Shown: positions 25,017 to 33,956 of the stretch, in pieces
Layout: each line of letters opens with the position of its first letter
Position numbering within the stretch: position 1 is the stretch's first letter
NCBI GenBank assembly: GCA_902784805.1
Contig: CACZWD010000004.1
Span: forward strand, 1-53,645
Direction: 5' to 3'
Source of the DNA: an uncultured Ruminococcus sp.
Lineage (GTDB): Bacteria > Bacillota > Clostridia > RUG12999
DNA: 53,645 bases
Notes under the pieces: model-generated
Told to the model about the DNA's origin: nothing
Database searches by the model: none
Seen by the model: only the letters and a program-made list of their open reading frames with translations
Translations under genes and position numbers: made by a program

Positions 25017-25844
25017 TCATTTTTTTAATATTTCATAAGCTTCACGCTTACTTATATTCTTATCTTTCGCAGCAAGCTTTATTGCCTCTTTAAAATCAGT
25101 CCCGCCTTTAATGTATTCGTTATATATTTCTTCAAGAGTGCGGTTATCTTCTTTTATTTGCTTATTTTTACAACCTTCAACAATGAGTACATATTCTCCG
25201 CGCGGTTCTGTTTCTTTGTAAACTTCCAGTGCTTCAGCGATTGTACAAAACTTAAATTCCTCAAATTTTTTGGTAAGCTCGCGGCATATACACAGCTTTC
25301 TGTTTCCCAAAAACGCTTCAAAATCTGAAAGAGTGTTTTTAAGCTTATGAGGTGCCTCGTAAAAAATAAGCGTTTCGGGATAATTTTTTACTCTTTCGAG
25401 TATTATTTTTCGTTCTTTTTTGTTAACAGGTAAAAACCCCTGAAAAACAAAAGCCGATGTGTCAACACCCGATGCGATTAATGCCGTAAGAGCGGCATTA
25501 GCTCCGGGTAACGGCACAACCGTCACGCCGTTTTCTATGCATAATTTTACAAGATCCTCGCCAGGATCTGATATTGCCGGCATACCGGCATCTGTTACAA
25601 GAGCGATATTTTCACCGTCAATCAGCTTTTTTAAAAGCTCCGCGCCTCTTGCTTTTTTATTATGCTCGTGATAGCTTATAAGAGGCTTTTTTATTTCAAA
25701 ATGGTTTAACAGCCCGAGTGAATGTCTTGTATCCTCAGCGGCAACCAAATCAACGGTTTTTAGTACGTTTAACGTTCTTAATGTAATATCCTCAAGATTA
25801 CCTATCGGAGTGGGACAAAGGTATAGACTCCCTTTTTCATTCAT
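25017..25844 (-). CDS. rsmI: 16S rRNA (cytidine-1402-2'-O)-methyltransferase
   Basis: 275 residues of the tetrapyrrole-methylase fold: GSLYLCPTPIGNLEDITLR at the N-terminus, VAAEDTRHSLGLL near 34, ALVTDAGMPAISDPGE near 80, VPLPGANAALTALIASG near 108, and FYEAPHKL near 161. It methylates the ribose of C1402 in the decoding centre with SAM. The short C-terminal tail (about 225-275) carries the helical extension of longer RsmI forms. Start overlaps the end of the preceding methyltransferase gene by 4 bp (ATGA), so translation is coupled. Confidence 0.96.
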   Translation of the reverse strand: MNEKGSLYLCPTPIGNLEDITLRTLNVLKTVDLVAAEDTRHSLGLLNHFEIKKPLISYHEHNKKARGAELLKKLIDGENIALVTDAGMPAISDPGEDLVKLCIENGVTVVPLPGANAALTALIASGVDTSAFVFQGFLPVNKKERKIILERVKNYPETLIFYEAPHKLKNTLSDFEAFLGNRKLCICRELTKKFEEFKFCTIAEALEVYKETEPRGEYVLIVEGCKNKQIKEDNRTLEEIYNEYIKGGTDFKEAIKLAAKDKNISKREAYEILKK

Positions 25845-26542
25845 ATTATCCCTCCGTCCGCCAAAGTTATCGGAGGCAAAACATTAATCTGCACCCCGCC
25901 TCCGAGTACAGCGCATATCATAACAAGCTCTGCCTTTTTACCGGGTTTGGTATGAACAAACTGAAGCTCTTTAGGCTCAAGCCTGTATTCCCGGAGCGTG
26001 CAAACTATATCAACAAGGCGCTCCGCTTTATGCACAATATAAAACCTGCCGCCAAATTTCAACACCTTAGCCGCGCTTTTAACAACATCGTTAAGCGTGC
26101 AATCAACTTCATACCTTGCTCTCGCAATTTTATTGCTTTCGCTCATCATACCGCTGCCGCTTTTTGAATAAGGCGGATTACAGGTTATAACATCAAAGCT
26201 GCCGTCAACAATTTTTGAAGCGTTTTTTATATCACCGCATATAAATTTAAGCTTGTCCTCAGCGTTATTTAGTTTTGCGGTTTTAACTGCTGTACGGACA
26301 ATTTCTTCTTCAATTTCGATGCCGCATATTTCCTTTGCCTTATTACGCGCTAAAAGAAGCAGCGGTATAATACCGCTTCCTGTGCAAAAATCAAGCACAC
26401 GCTCACCGTTTTTTAAAATAACAAAGTCGGAAAGCAATACAGCATCCGTTCCGTACCTGAAGCCATGAACGTTTTGTATAAGCTTTAAGCCTCCGCATTT
26501 TATATCATGCAATTCTTCATATTTTTCAAGCGCAATATTCAT
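25841..26542 (-). CDS. TrmN6/YabB-like N6-adenine methyltransferase
   Basis: 233 residues, class I SAM methyltransferase. Motif I is VLDFCTGSGIIPLLLL (near 44), motif IV is the amino-methylase NPPY (near 122, in VITCNPPYSKSG), and the N-terminal YRYGTDAVLL-type region (here FRYGTDAVLLSDF) is typical of the YabB/YfiC group, which modifies tRNA adenines (YfiC: A37 of tRNA-Val1). The exact tRNA target here is not known. GGAGC is the ribosome site. It sits in a cluster of RNA- and ribosome-modifying enzymes and overlaps rsmI by 4 bp. Confidence 0.9.
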   Translation of the reverse strand: MNIALEKYEELHDIKCGGLKLIQNVHGFRYGTDAVLLSDFVILKNGERVLDFCTGSGIIPLLLLARNKAKEICGIEIEEEIVRTAVKTAKLNNAEDKLKFICGDIKNASKIVDGSFDVITCNPPYSKSGSGMMSESNKIARARYEVDCTLNDVVKSAAKVLKFGGRFYIVHKAERLVDIVCTLREYRLEPKELQFVHTKPGKKAELVMICAVLGGGVQINVLPPITLADGGII

Positions 26543-26635
26543 AAGCCAAGCTCCGTAAAAACTTTATCATTTACATTTTATCTCAAAAAAGCCTTCTTGT
26601 CAACTATATTTTTGTGAATATGCCGTGAAATTTTT

Positions 26636-27826
26636 TCAATTCAATATATATGGCTTCTCTGTCATATCTCTCGCACATATACGCTTACTTATATTTTCGC
26701 AGCAAAGTGAAGCAATATCCTGTGCCCTCATTTCAAGCTCAAACTGTTTTTTTGCGTAATCTCCGGCTTTTTTATAGTCTGCTCCGCACGAAATAACAGG
26801 AAAGTTTTTCTTAATTTTTTTTAGCAGTTCAAGCCCGATATCGTCCGCGGCAAGCACTTTCGCGTATGCCGCGCCTTTTTTCGAATGTTCGGCAACGGTT
26901 TCTTTATCTGTTTTCAGCAATATTGACAGCATCGCTCTTGAAAGCCTTGTATATGTATAGCGTTTTGTTTTTACATATTTTAATATATCATTAACCGTTG
27001 AGTATTTCCCCGCAGCGGCAATAAACCTGTTTTCAAGGCCTTCGGAAATATAGGCGCGGTTACTGAGCAAACTCCCTTCAAACCTTAAAATTGCTGTAAA
27101 AAACGTATCAAGCTTTTCTATTTTATAAATATTTCCGTCATTATACTCTTTTTCAAAAACATCATATGCCTTTTGAGGCATATATTTTTTTACAGCCGAT
27201 AGGTTTTCCTCGGATACCGCTTTTCTGATTGCGGCAGCAGAAACAAATTTCCCTTCAATTTCCGTGCCGTTATAGTCTCCTTCTCGCTTTATTGTGATAG
27301 GCTTAATGCCGCTTTCAAGACGGCTCAACGCGTTTAAATATTTTATCGCGAGAAGATTGTTCGGGCTTTCAAAAAGATTAGCATATTCACCGGTCTGTTC
27401 CGCAACCGAGGCAGCAAAAGATTTTCCGCCACCCGCGTCTTCTCTTATATGCTTCCATATTTCTCCTTCGTTATTTTCAAGCAGCTTTGCGGCTTTTTTT
27501 AAATCCTCAATTTTGCCCGATTCACTTCCGAAAGATAAAAAATCCACGCAGCCAAGCCTTTCAAGAAGGCTCACTCCGCCAAAAGCAAATATTTCGGCAG
27601 GAGCCGCCGAAAAAGGATACGGCAGTTCAAGAACAAGGTTAGCGCCGCATAAAACGGCAGATTTTGCCCTTGCCCATTTATCAATTATTCCGGGCGCTCC
27701 TCTTTGTGTAAAAGCTCCGCTCATAACACAAATAACAGCGTCCGCCTGCTCCTTTGTTTTATTTATATGAAACATATGCCCGCTGTGAAAAGGGTTATAT
27801 TCCGCAATAATTCCGGCGGTTATCAT
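26636..27826 (-). CDS. tmcAL: tRNA(Met) cytidine acetate ligase
   Basis: 396 residues. Adenylates acetate and transfers it to C34 of elongator tRNA-Met, forming ac4C without acetyl-CoA. The nucleotidyltransferase HIGH-type motif is YNPFHSGHMFHI (residues 10-21); VCVMSGAFTQRGAPGIIDKWARA and NLVLELPYPFSAAPAEIFA are family-specific. Formerly annotated YlbM or DUF795. Starts 15 nt after rsmE with GGGTGAT as ribosome site. A gap of 93 bp separates it from the next gene. Confidence 0.95.
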   Translation of the reverse strand: MITAGIIAEYNPFHSGHMFHINKTKEQADAVICVMSGAFTQRGAPGIIDKWARAKSAVLCGANLVLELPYPFSAAPAEIFAFGGVSLLERLGCVDFLSFGSESGKIEDLKKAAKLLENNEGEIWKHIREDAGGGKSFAASVAEQTGEYANLFESPNNLLAIKYLNALSRLESGIKPITIKREGDYNGTEIEGKFVSAAAIRKAVSEENLSAVKKYMPQKAYDVFEKEYNDGNIYKIEKLDTFFTAILRFEGSLLSNRAYISEGLENRFIAAAGKYSTVNDILKYVKTKRYTYTRLSRAMLSILLKTDKETVAEHSKKGAAYAKVLAADDIGLELLKKIKKNFPVISCGADYKKAGDYAKKQFELEMRAQDIASLCCENISKRICARDMTEKPYILN

Positions 27827-27841
27827 TTTTAATCACCCGCT

Positions 27842-28576
27842 TTATTCCCAATCATATTCATACATAAGCACAGCTAAAACCGCAAGCGGAGCCGTTTCGG
27901 TGCGAAGTATCCGTTTTCCCAGAGAAACAGCGTATATTCCGCAGTCTTTTGCAAGCTTTATTTCTTCTTCCTCAAATCCGCCCTCGGGACCTATATATAC
28001 GGCAATATTTCCGGGGCTTTTTGAACGCAGGTAACTTTTAATATCCGCGTTTTGATGCTGTTCATAAGGAATAATCGCCATATCAAATTCAGAAGCTTTC
28101 CCGACAGCCTCTTTAAAGGAAACCGGGATTTCAACTTTTGGGATTTTCCCTCTGCCGCTTTGTTTTGCTGCTTCCTCGGCTATTTTATTCCATCGTTTTG
28201 TTTTTTCAGCGCTTTTTTCACCATTAAGCTTAACAACCGCCCTTGCCGTTTCAACAGGAACAATACGGCTTACGCCGATTTCAACACATTTTTGTATTAT
28301 TAATTCCATTTTGGAGCCTTTTGGAAGTCCCTGAAAAATTGTAACCTCTATTTTGGGCTCTGTGGCGGATTTTTTGTAATCCGTTATCTTCGCTTTTACT
28401 TCTCTTTTTGATATTGAAAAAATTTCTGCTTCATATTCTGTGCCGTTTTCGTCACAAACGGTAATCATTTCACCGGTGCCCGCTCTCAAAACTCTGGCAA
28501 GATGAACGGAGTCCTCTTCGGAAAGTGTTATTTCGCTGCCGTCAATCATACTGCTTTTAACAAAAAACCTGCTCAT
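27842..28576 (-). CDS. rsmE: 16S rRNA (uracil-1498-N3)-methyltransferase
   Basis: 244 residues, SPOUT fold with C-terminal trefoil knot: EKCVEIGVSRIVPV-like region (IQKCVEIGVSRIVPVETARAV here), WNKIAEEAAKQSGRGKIP, and the SAM-binding knot GPEGGFEEEEI with LGKRILRTETAPLA. Start ATG 28576 overlaps the prmA stop as ATGA, favouring it over an in-frame ATG seven codons upstream. Modifies U1498 of helix 44. Confidence 0.95.
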   Translation of the reverse strand: MSRFFVKSSMIDGSEITLSEEDSVHLARVLRAGTGEMITVCDENGTEYEAEIFSISKREVKAKITDYKKSATEPKIEVTIFQGLPKGSKMELIIQKCVEIGVSRIVPVETARAVVKLNGEKSAEKTKRWNKIAEEAAKQSGRGKIPKVEIPVSFKEAVGKASEFDMAIIPYEQHQNADIKSYLRSKSPGNIAVYIGPEGGFEEEEIKLAKDCGIYAVSLGKRILRTETAPLAVLAVLMYEYDWE

Positions 28577-29505
28577 GAGCAAATCACCGCCGTCCAATCG
28601 CCGTCAGTTTTTATTTCCTCCACCGTAAAACCGCATTTTTTCAAAGTATCAAGCACATCATCAAGACGAAACTTTATGATGCCCGATGTAATATATTTCG
28701 CGTCCTTCTTCATAAACCGTCTTACGTCCGGACTTAAAGTTATTATTGCGTCCGCTATTATATTCGCGACAACAAGGTCATATTTTCCGCTTACCTTGTC
28801 GGCAAGATTTCCGACAACAGTAGCTATTTTTTCGTTTACTCCGTTTATATCAGCGTTTTCGCCTACAATTTTAACTGCCATGGGGTCAATATCAACGGCA
28901 CAGCACGAATCAGCACCCATTTTTACGGCAGCTATCGAAAGTATTCCGCTTCCTGTTCCTATGTCAAGCACAGTATCCCCTTTTTTTAATGTGTTCTCCA
29001 TAATTTCAAGACACATTCTTGTGGTTTCGTGCGTACCTGTTCCGAAAGCCATTCCGGGGTCAAGCTCAATAACCACCTGTTCCTCCTTCGGTTCAATGTT
29101 TTCCCAAAGAGGCTTTATAACAATATTTTTACCGATATATACAGGCTTATAATACTGTTTCCAATTGTTTGCCCAATCTTCCTCGTCAACAACCGAAACG
29201 CTGATTTCAGCTTTTCCGACATCAACATATTTCCGTGCATTTTCTATTCCCTCTTTTATTTGCAGCATTACTTCCTCTATATTTGTTTCAGGAGAATAAT
29301 ACGCTTTTATAAGGCACTTATTTTCACTGTATTTTTGCAGAACATCATCGTCCATAACGTCCCATGCGCTCGTGTTACGGTTCGCGTCGTCAATCAAAGA
29401 GGGGTCTTCAATGTTGACGCCGCCCACACCCGTATCGTAAAGCACGGCAGTTACAAGCTCCTCTGCCTGAGGCGCCACTTGTATTGTGATTTCGGTCCAA
29501 TTCAT
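28573..29505 (-). CDS. prmA: Ribosomal protein L11 methyltransferase
   Basis: 310 residues. N-terminal L11-recognition domain (NWTEITIQVAPQAEELV, with GVGGVNIEDPSL), then a class I SAM domain: ELDPGMAFGTGTHETTRMCLE near 160, VLDIGTGSGILSIAAVKMGA near 185, VVANIIAD near 247. Trimethylates amines of L11. ATG 29505 (with AAAGGG upstream) is chosen over ATG 29532, which lies almost at the predicted transcription start and has no ribosome site. First gene of the modification cluster. Confidence 0.95.
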   Translation of the reverse strand: MNWTEITIQVAPQAEELVTAVLYDTGVGGVNIEDPSLIDDANRNTSAWDVMDDDVLQKYSENKCLIKAYYSPETNIEEVMLQIKEGIENARKYVDVGKAEISVSVVDEEDWANNWKQYYKPVYIGKNIVIKPLWENIEPKEEQVVIELDPGMAFGTGTHETTRMCLEIMENTLKKGDTVLDIGTGSGILSIAAVKMGADSCCAVDIDPMAVKIVGENADINGVNEKIATVVGNLADKVSGKYDLVVANIIADAIITLSPDVRRFMKKDAKYITSGIIKFRLDDVLDTLKKCGFTVEEIKTDGDWTAVICS

Positions 29506-29540
29506 AGCTGTTAAAACCCTTTCATAAATCATTATCTATT

Positions 29541-29569
29541 ATTATATCAGAAAGTTTGTTTTTTTTCAA
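29541..29569 (-). promoter_or_regulatory. Sigma-A promoter of the prmA cluster
   Basis: TTGAAA (29569-29564), 17-bp spacer, TATAAT (29546-29541) on the minus strand, placing the start of RNA near 29534. Confidence 0.75.
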
Positions 29570-29626
29570 TAGCTAAATTAAAAACATAAAAAATGAGTTT
29601 TGTTTTAAAAAAATGAATTTTAGCAG

Positions 29627-29656
29627 TTGCACTACATCTTAATTAGGTGTTATAAT
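29627..29656 (+). promoter_or_regulatory. Promoter of the truncated GH130-like gene
   Basis: TTGCAC (29627-29632), 18-bp spacer, TATAAT (29651-29656), with AAGGAG before the ATG at 29693. It looks intact and would now transcribe antisense into the fragments at 30.0-33.9 kb. Confidence 0.7.
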
Positions 29657-29692
29657 ATAGAAAAGAATATATTACCTAAGGAGTGCCGATTT

Positions 29693-30050
29693 ATGAACAT
29701 TAAAAGAGTGCAGGTTCTCGCTCCCGACAAAAAGGCGGGCTGGATGGATATGGCGGTACTTAATCCCGCTATTATTGAATACAAAGATAAGCTTCTCATG
29801 CTCTTCCGCACAAAAGGAAGCGAAGGACGCGCATGGGACGACCCGGAAGCTATATACCCGATAGCCGTCGGTTTCGGAGTAAGCGCGGACGGAGGCAAAA
29901 CATGGGATTTTGACCGTTCCCGTCCTGCTCTTTCACCCGAATGCGAGCTTGATATTGACAAAGTGTATGTAATCAACAAATACGGTAAAAAGGTTGCAAA
30001 CTGTGCGAACGGAAGCATTGAGGATCCCAGACTGTTTATGATTGAGGACA
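29693..30050 (+). pseudogene. 5' fragment of a glycoside hydrolase/phosphorylase (GH130-like)
   Basis: About 119 codons with a sound promoter and ribosome site: LNPAIIEYKDKLLMLFR, GFGVSADGGKTWDFDR and NGSIEDPRLFMIEDKCYAL match the first blades of a five-bladed propeller of the GH130 type, where the Asp of EDPR is near the active site. A full protein would be about 330 residues. Similarity stops near 30050, where sequence complementary to a methyltransferase gene begins, so the gene was cut by the event that brought in the island. The open frame runs on to 30397 only by chance. Family call is moderate. Confidence 0.6.
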
Positions 30051-30364
30051 AATGCTATGCTCTCCACGTTGCACACTGTTGCATCACTGTATTTGGCAGA
30101 GAGCCGTCTTTGCAGGCTTTCCACTGTCTCAAACGGCGGCGTGAAGAAGCCACTCTTGATATAGATCCTGCGAATCATTTTATCTGTATGCGCATTCGCT
30201 TTCTCCACATAGAAACAACCTGTGAAAATGCCGCCCTTTTTCAAAACACGGAAAGTCTCATGATATGCAGCTTCCTTATCCGGAAAAGCGTGAAATCCGT
30301 TCAAAGACACAACGGCATCAAAAGTTTCATCATCGTATGGCAGACTCCCCACATCTCCCCTCAT
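30047..30364 (-). pseudogene. C-terminal fragment of a class I SAM methyltransferase
   Basis: Reads GDVGSLPYDDETFDAVVS (motif IV region), FPDKEAAYHETFRVLKKGG, then GFFTPPFETVESL and ends near VESIAFV. The N-terminal half with the SAM-binding motif I is absent. The fragment begins at an ATG overlapping the stop of the reductase gene (ATGA), which looks like a deletion joint, not a natural start. The 3' end runs into the truncated GH130-like gene from the opposite strand. Probably not functional. Confidence 0.75.
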
Positions 30365-31227
30365 ATTTCTGTTCCTATGAAATTATATAATTGCTGATGA
30401 AGTAATCTCATCTCATCCGGTGCCTTCATGGAATGCTGATACATGAACCTGTCGCCGAATCTGCTTCGAAAAACAATCCCAAGAATCGCGGCAAGGATCG
30501 GGGTCGAAAGAATCCTGAAAAGATTCATCTTTGGTGGAGAGAGACTGTAGCCCTTCTCTCTAATATCCCGGAAATTGTTTATGATCTGCCGTGCTGTTTT
30601 TCTCATCAGGTCACGATCTCTGCCGACATTTTTCGGATCCCCGGATTCATAATAAGCGTCTGCAATCGGAACAACCATACCAAGGTGACAAATCTGCCAG
30701 GCATGCATATCATCCACAATCTGACAGGGAATTTTCGCCAGTTTGAACATCGCCGCAAGCTGTTTCTCTCTGCCGTCTGTCCTGCCAATTGTTGTCGGCT
30801 GAATGATCCGCGGTGTCAGTGCTGCATCCAGGACGTCCCCGTTAAAACCTCCTCCCGCTCCCGGAAATGCCGGAAGGATCCTTCCCGGTCCGCATACTGC
30901 ATCCCATCTGTCGCGAGTATCCAATGAATTGACCATGGTCACAATCGTTGGGCTCATGTTGCTTTTCAACTCCCAAAGCGCGGTCAAAAGCTGATTTCCC
31001 CGTACCGTAAGCAGCACAAAATCATAGCAGTCTGATTCTTCGAGTCTGGAAAGCACATTTACTTTTGCCGTTCTGACCTTATTGTCTTTTTTATAGCGTA
31101 GTCCATGTTCCGTAAGACTCTCCAGCCGTTTCCCCCGGGCATAAACCGAGATATCAAAACCGGCTTCAGAAAGCATTACTGCATAAAGGCTTCCAATGAC
31201 TCCTGCACCATAAATCAGTATTCTCAT
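30361..31227 (-). CDS. Ketopantoate reductase-family dehydrogenase
   Basis: 288 residues. Rossmann nucleotide-binding motif RILIYGAGVIGSLYAVMLSEAG at the N-terminus (shown in part), VLLTVRGNQL near 75, MVNSLDTRDRW near 98, and a helical ApbA C-terminal domain. Members reduce ketopantoate or other 2-oxo acids with NADPH; without panB/panC nearby the substrate is open. AAGGAGAAAGTG precedes the ATG. It is the only gene of the island that seems full length, although the last residues may come from the deletion joint with the methyltransferase fragment. Visibly more GC-rich than its surroundings. Confidence 0.75.
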   Translation of the reverse strand: MRILIYGAGVIGSLYAVMLSEAGFDISVYARGKRLESLTEHGLRYKKDNKVRTAKVNVLSRLEESDCYDFVLLTVRGNQLLTALWELKSNMSPTIVTMVNSLDTRDRWDAVCGPGRILPAFPGAGGGFNGDVLDAALTPRIIQPTTIGRTDGREKQLAAMFKLAKIPCQIVDDMHAWQICHLGMVVPIADAYYESGDPKNVGRDRDLMRKTARQIINNFRDIREKGYSLSPPKMNLFRILSTPILAAILGIVFRSRFGDRFMYQHSMKAPDEMRLLHQQLYNFIGTEI

Positions 31228-31257
31228 ATCACTTTCTCCTTACCCATAAACATCTCA

Positions 31258-31470
31258 TCAGAGTCCACGTATCATGGCATCAAAAAGGTCGGGCTTCAGC
31301 AAAACCAAACCTCCATGTCCCAATTTAGGAAGCACTTTAAATTCTGTCTGTGGGAAAAAGCGCTTCATATAACCGATATCCGCTTTCCGTTCTTTTTCCT
31401 CCCCTTCCGCATACCAGTAGTGAATGTGCGTATCAAATAACGGAAGCGGCGACGGAACATGATAATTGTT
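31258..31470 (-). pseudogene. C-terminal fragment of an alpha/beta hydrolase
   Basis: A frame with no start codon of its own: IHYWYAEGEEKERKAD, then RFFPQTEFKVLPKLGHGGL and LLKPDLFDAMIRGL, then stop (31260-31258). LGHGG supplies the catalytic-His region of alpha/beta hydrolases. The upstream part is replaced by the aminothiazoline-hydrolase gene, whose last codons overlap it in another frame. The reductase ribosome site follows, so the two were probably an operon before decay. Confidence 0.65.
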
Positions 31471-32089
31471 GCAGGAATTTGTCGCCTACGATCCAGTAAT
31501 CACAGACGTTGCTATTGGCACAGGTATGCTTACGGATCAATGCGGCATTGATACACTCCATCGCCGGATAGTCGCTATTGCAAAACGCAGGCATGATGTC
31601 CAAATACCCATGCGTTTTAGAAAATTTAGCAATAGGGCATCTATCAAACCGGTAGCGGACACCATCCTTTCTATAAGTCTCGACCTTCATGATGTATCCG
31701 CCTTCTCTACCTTCGTCCGTCTTTGCAGTCATCTTAAAGGCCAGATGAAGAATCCTGCGGAGGAGCGGTTTGTTTGCGTTCACAATGCCCGCCATTTTCT
31801 TAAACTCCGGCAGGAACACCTCGCAGTTCATCTCGTAGAGTTCATCCATGTCTGGTTCGTGATTCAGCGCCTCATAATAGGCAAACAGTGAGATACAGTC
31901 ATAGGTGCCGCCCGGACCGTTGTGCCGACTCTTCTTTCCACCGAAATCCGGCAGGTCTTTCAAGAACGCCTCATACTGTGTGAGGACTTTCTTCCAGTAC
32001 CTCTCTGCCTCCGTTTCGGAGCATTTAGCCAACAGATGCTTTTTCATAACAGCTTACATTTCCTTGGATATCGGAAGATGCTTTTTCAT
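31433..32089 (-). pseudogene. L-2-amino-thiazoline-4-carboxylic acid hydrolase-family gene with early stop codon
   Basis: The body (RKDGVRYRFDRCPIAKF, DIMPAFCNSDYPAMECINA, CANSNVCDYWIVGDK) belongs to the ATC hydrolase family, which as a group is only loosely characterised. GGAGGGGA lies 6 nt before ATG 32089, giving MKKHLPISKEM and then an in-frame TAA (32056-32054); the frame is open again from ATG 32047 to 31433. So the natural start is separated from the body by one nonsense codon. The second ATG has no good ribosome site. The 3' end past VGDK is also a joint with the hydrolase fragment. Confidence 0.75.
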
Positions 32090-32149
32090 ACAATCCCCTC
32101 CAGAAATTCAAACACGCGCTAATTGAAATAATGTAAAGGTATGGAAACG

Positions 32150-32480
32150 TTAAAAGGCTCTCCCACCCCGCATGGCTTCTTCCCGCCGATTCCTTTTTGA
32201 CCTTTCGATTTCTTCCCTTGTTGCGACTGTCTTATCGACATAATGACAATCGCAGATTTTTCCGCCTGTAGCAATCGTCGACTCCCGCAGGAACCAATGA
32301 TTTCCTATTTCTCCAAATGTATAATCCAAGGCACACATAGCAGGAACGATATGCCCCAATCCTCTGCTGGACAGATAATCATAGATCCCACACCTCGTGA
32401 AGTCTGCCGTGAAACGGCTCTTATCCTCAACTTTTACTTTGAACTGCCATGTAAACGGATGTGTAGCATACTGGCTCGTT
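32150..32480 (-). pseudogene. C-terminal fragment of a second ATC hydrolase-family gene
   Basis: Contains FTWQFKVKVEDKSRFTADF, RCGIYDYLSSRGLGHIVPAM, CALDYTFGEIGN and CDCHYVDK, the C-terminal half of the same family as 31433-32089 but clearly a different gene. The N-terminal half is missing: near 32480 the sequence changes to the membrane-protein fragment in another frame. Confidence 0.7.
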
Positions 32481-32729
32481 TCGCCGATCTTCACCTGCCG
32501 CCTGATATGTACTCAGTATCATCCAGATCAGAATGGCCGGATAAAGGGTGGCGTACATTAGAATCGTGTGCCGTCTCTCTTCCTTTGTGACAGGTCTGGC
32601 TTTTTTCTGCAGGCTCTTAGGAAACATAACGATGAAGGAATGCGGCTTCAAAATCCAGAAAACAGCAACGCAGCAGTTAAACACCACACTCATTGCCAAT
32701 CCGTCAAGAATCGTTCTAAACCAGTTCAT
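32480..32729 (-). pseudogene. N-terminal fragment of a small membrane protein
   Basis: Starts at ATG 32729 behind AAAGGAGAG. About 82 residues: MNWFRTILDGLAMSVVFN with a first hydrophobic helix, KPHSFIVMFPKSLQKKA, and a second helix (MYATLYPAILIWMIL). After LSTYQAAG the frame runs into unrelated sequence belonging to the ATC hydrolase fragment. No named family recognised. Confidence 0.5.
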
Positions 32730-32744
32730 GATTGAAACTCTCCT

Positions 32745-32984
32745 TTACCATTCAGCCAAGGCTTTTTTCAGCCTTCTATCAATGTCGATTCGGGTTTCCC
32801 TGCATTCTTTTTTGTGTTCTTTTCCAGCCTTGAACATAAAGGAAACCAACAGCCCGGAGCCCACCGGCAGCATCATTTTCAGCAGGGATTCCGGAAAAGC
32901 GAAGTGCGTTCCGTTTTTATACAGCCAGCTTTCAAAGGTGCTGTCATGGGGCAGTTCGGCAAGGCGCTCCTCCATCTTTTACAG
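32745..32984 (-). pseudogene. C-terminal fragment of a BAAT/acyl-CoA thioesterase-like alpha/beta hydrolase
   Basis: Reads ERLAELPHDSTFESWLYKNG, THFAFPESLLKMMLPVGSGL and TRIDIDRRLKKALAEW. NGTHF and PESLL with the closing IDID-RL--A---W suit the BAAT C-terminal alpha/beta-hydrolase group. Only about 78 residues remain; the rest ends at a joint with the group II intron fragment around GATGGAGGAGC. The membrane-protein fragment starts 15 nt downstream. Confidence 0.6.
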
Positions 32985-33456
32985 TTTTCATTATTAAGCC
33001 TATCAGCTTATCCTGATTTACTGTGTCAAAGAATTTTTCAAGGTCTAAATCGACAATCCAGTCATACCCGTCATTCATCAGCTCCAACAACCGTATTATT
33101 GCCATTTCACAGCTCCTTTTCGGTCTGAAACCATAGCTTGACTCACTGAATTGCTTTTCATAAATTGGGCTTAATACCTGCACTATCGCTTGTTGTATTA
33201 CCCTGTCTACTACTGTCGGTATGCCAAGATTCCGCATTTTGCCGTTTTCTTTTGGAATTTTGACTCTTCTTACAGGCTGCGGCTTGTACTTCCTCTGTCG
33301 GATTTTTGTCAGAATTTCTTCTTTGTTCTCCTTTAGATATTGTTTCAGCTCATCTACTGTAACTCCGTCAACTCCCGATGCTCCTTTATTACGATATACT
33401 TGTAAATATGCGTTGTTTAGGTTGTTTCTTGACAATATCTCATCTAAAAGCTCCAT
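32976..33456 (-). pseudogene. ltrA: Group II intron reverse transcriptase/maturase, N-terminal fragment
   Basis: About 160 residues from ATG 33456, which has GGAGAGGAGG upstream. NKGASGVDGVTVDELKQYL, VRRVKIPKENGKMRNLGIPT, YGFRPKRSCEMAI and IVDLDLEKFFDTVNQDKL correspond to RT blocks 0 to 3. The sequence stops at KTVKDG, before the YADD catalytic block, where the BAAT-like fragment begins. An intact protein would be about 420-460 residues. Not functional. Confidence 0.85.
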
Positions 33457-33950
33457 ACTCGTTTCCTCCTCTCCTTTCACACACAGACAAATCATCAATT
33501 TTGAGTAAACCCTCTGAGATACGCTCATACTCTCCTCATTAACACATTCTGACTTTTATCCGCGCTGATACCGGTAGTGAAAACACTACAAATTGTTCAG
33601 TCCTTCCCGCTTTAGCGGTACTATGACCTCTGCTGACTTCTTGCAGTTCGTTGTTACTGCGGATTTCTCCGTCTGCAAGACCTCCCGAGGTAAGACACTT
33701 AACTTTCCTCGTTTACTCGCTTAATTTACTGCATAAGGTTCCGCATATCTTTTGGACTTTGGCTTGCTCAGTAGCCTTATCCGCTTATACAGCCTTGATA
33801 TTAAGTTCTTGTTCATCGAGCCACGATTTTGTTTCACGCTTTCTCCACTTCTCGCCTCACGACGGATAGCTTGCGCTTCCCTGATGGTTGGTTGATATGT
33901 ACCTCCATAGCGGACTTTCACCGCCAAGTCAAGCACCATACTTGGCACAC
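32976..33950 (-). mobile_element. Truncated group II intron, 5' part only
   Basis: The intron 5' end is placed at GTGTGCC (33950-33944), followed by about 490 nt of structured RNA sequence and the first part of its reverse transcriptase. The maturase, domain V and domain VI are all missing, so it cannot splice or move. On the minus strand it follows a stem-loop by 6 nt, the insertion preference of class IIC introns; the class is an inference from that and from the RT. Confidence 0.75.
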
Positions 33951-33956
33951 TGAAAG

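Noticed and set aside
28502..29152. 216-codon plus-strand frame
   Set aside because: Antisense to rsmE/prmA, no start signals and Ser/Phe-rich as expected for a shadow.
30051..30397. Continuation of the GH130-like frame
   Set aside because: Past about 30050 the translation is only the antisense of the methyltransferase fragment.
32054..32089. 11-residue leader peptide before the ATC hydrolase gene
   Set aside because: It is in the same frame as the gene body, so a nonsense mutation is the simpler reading.
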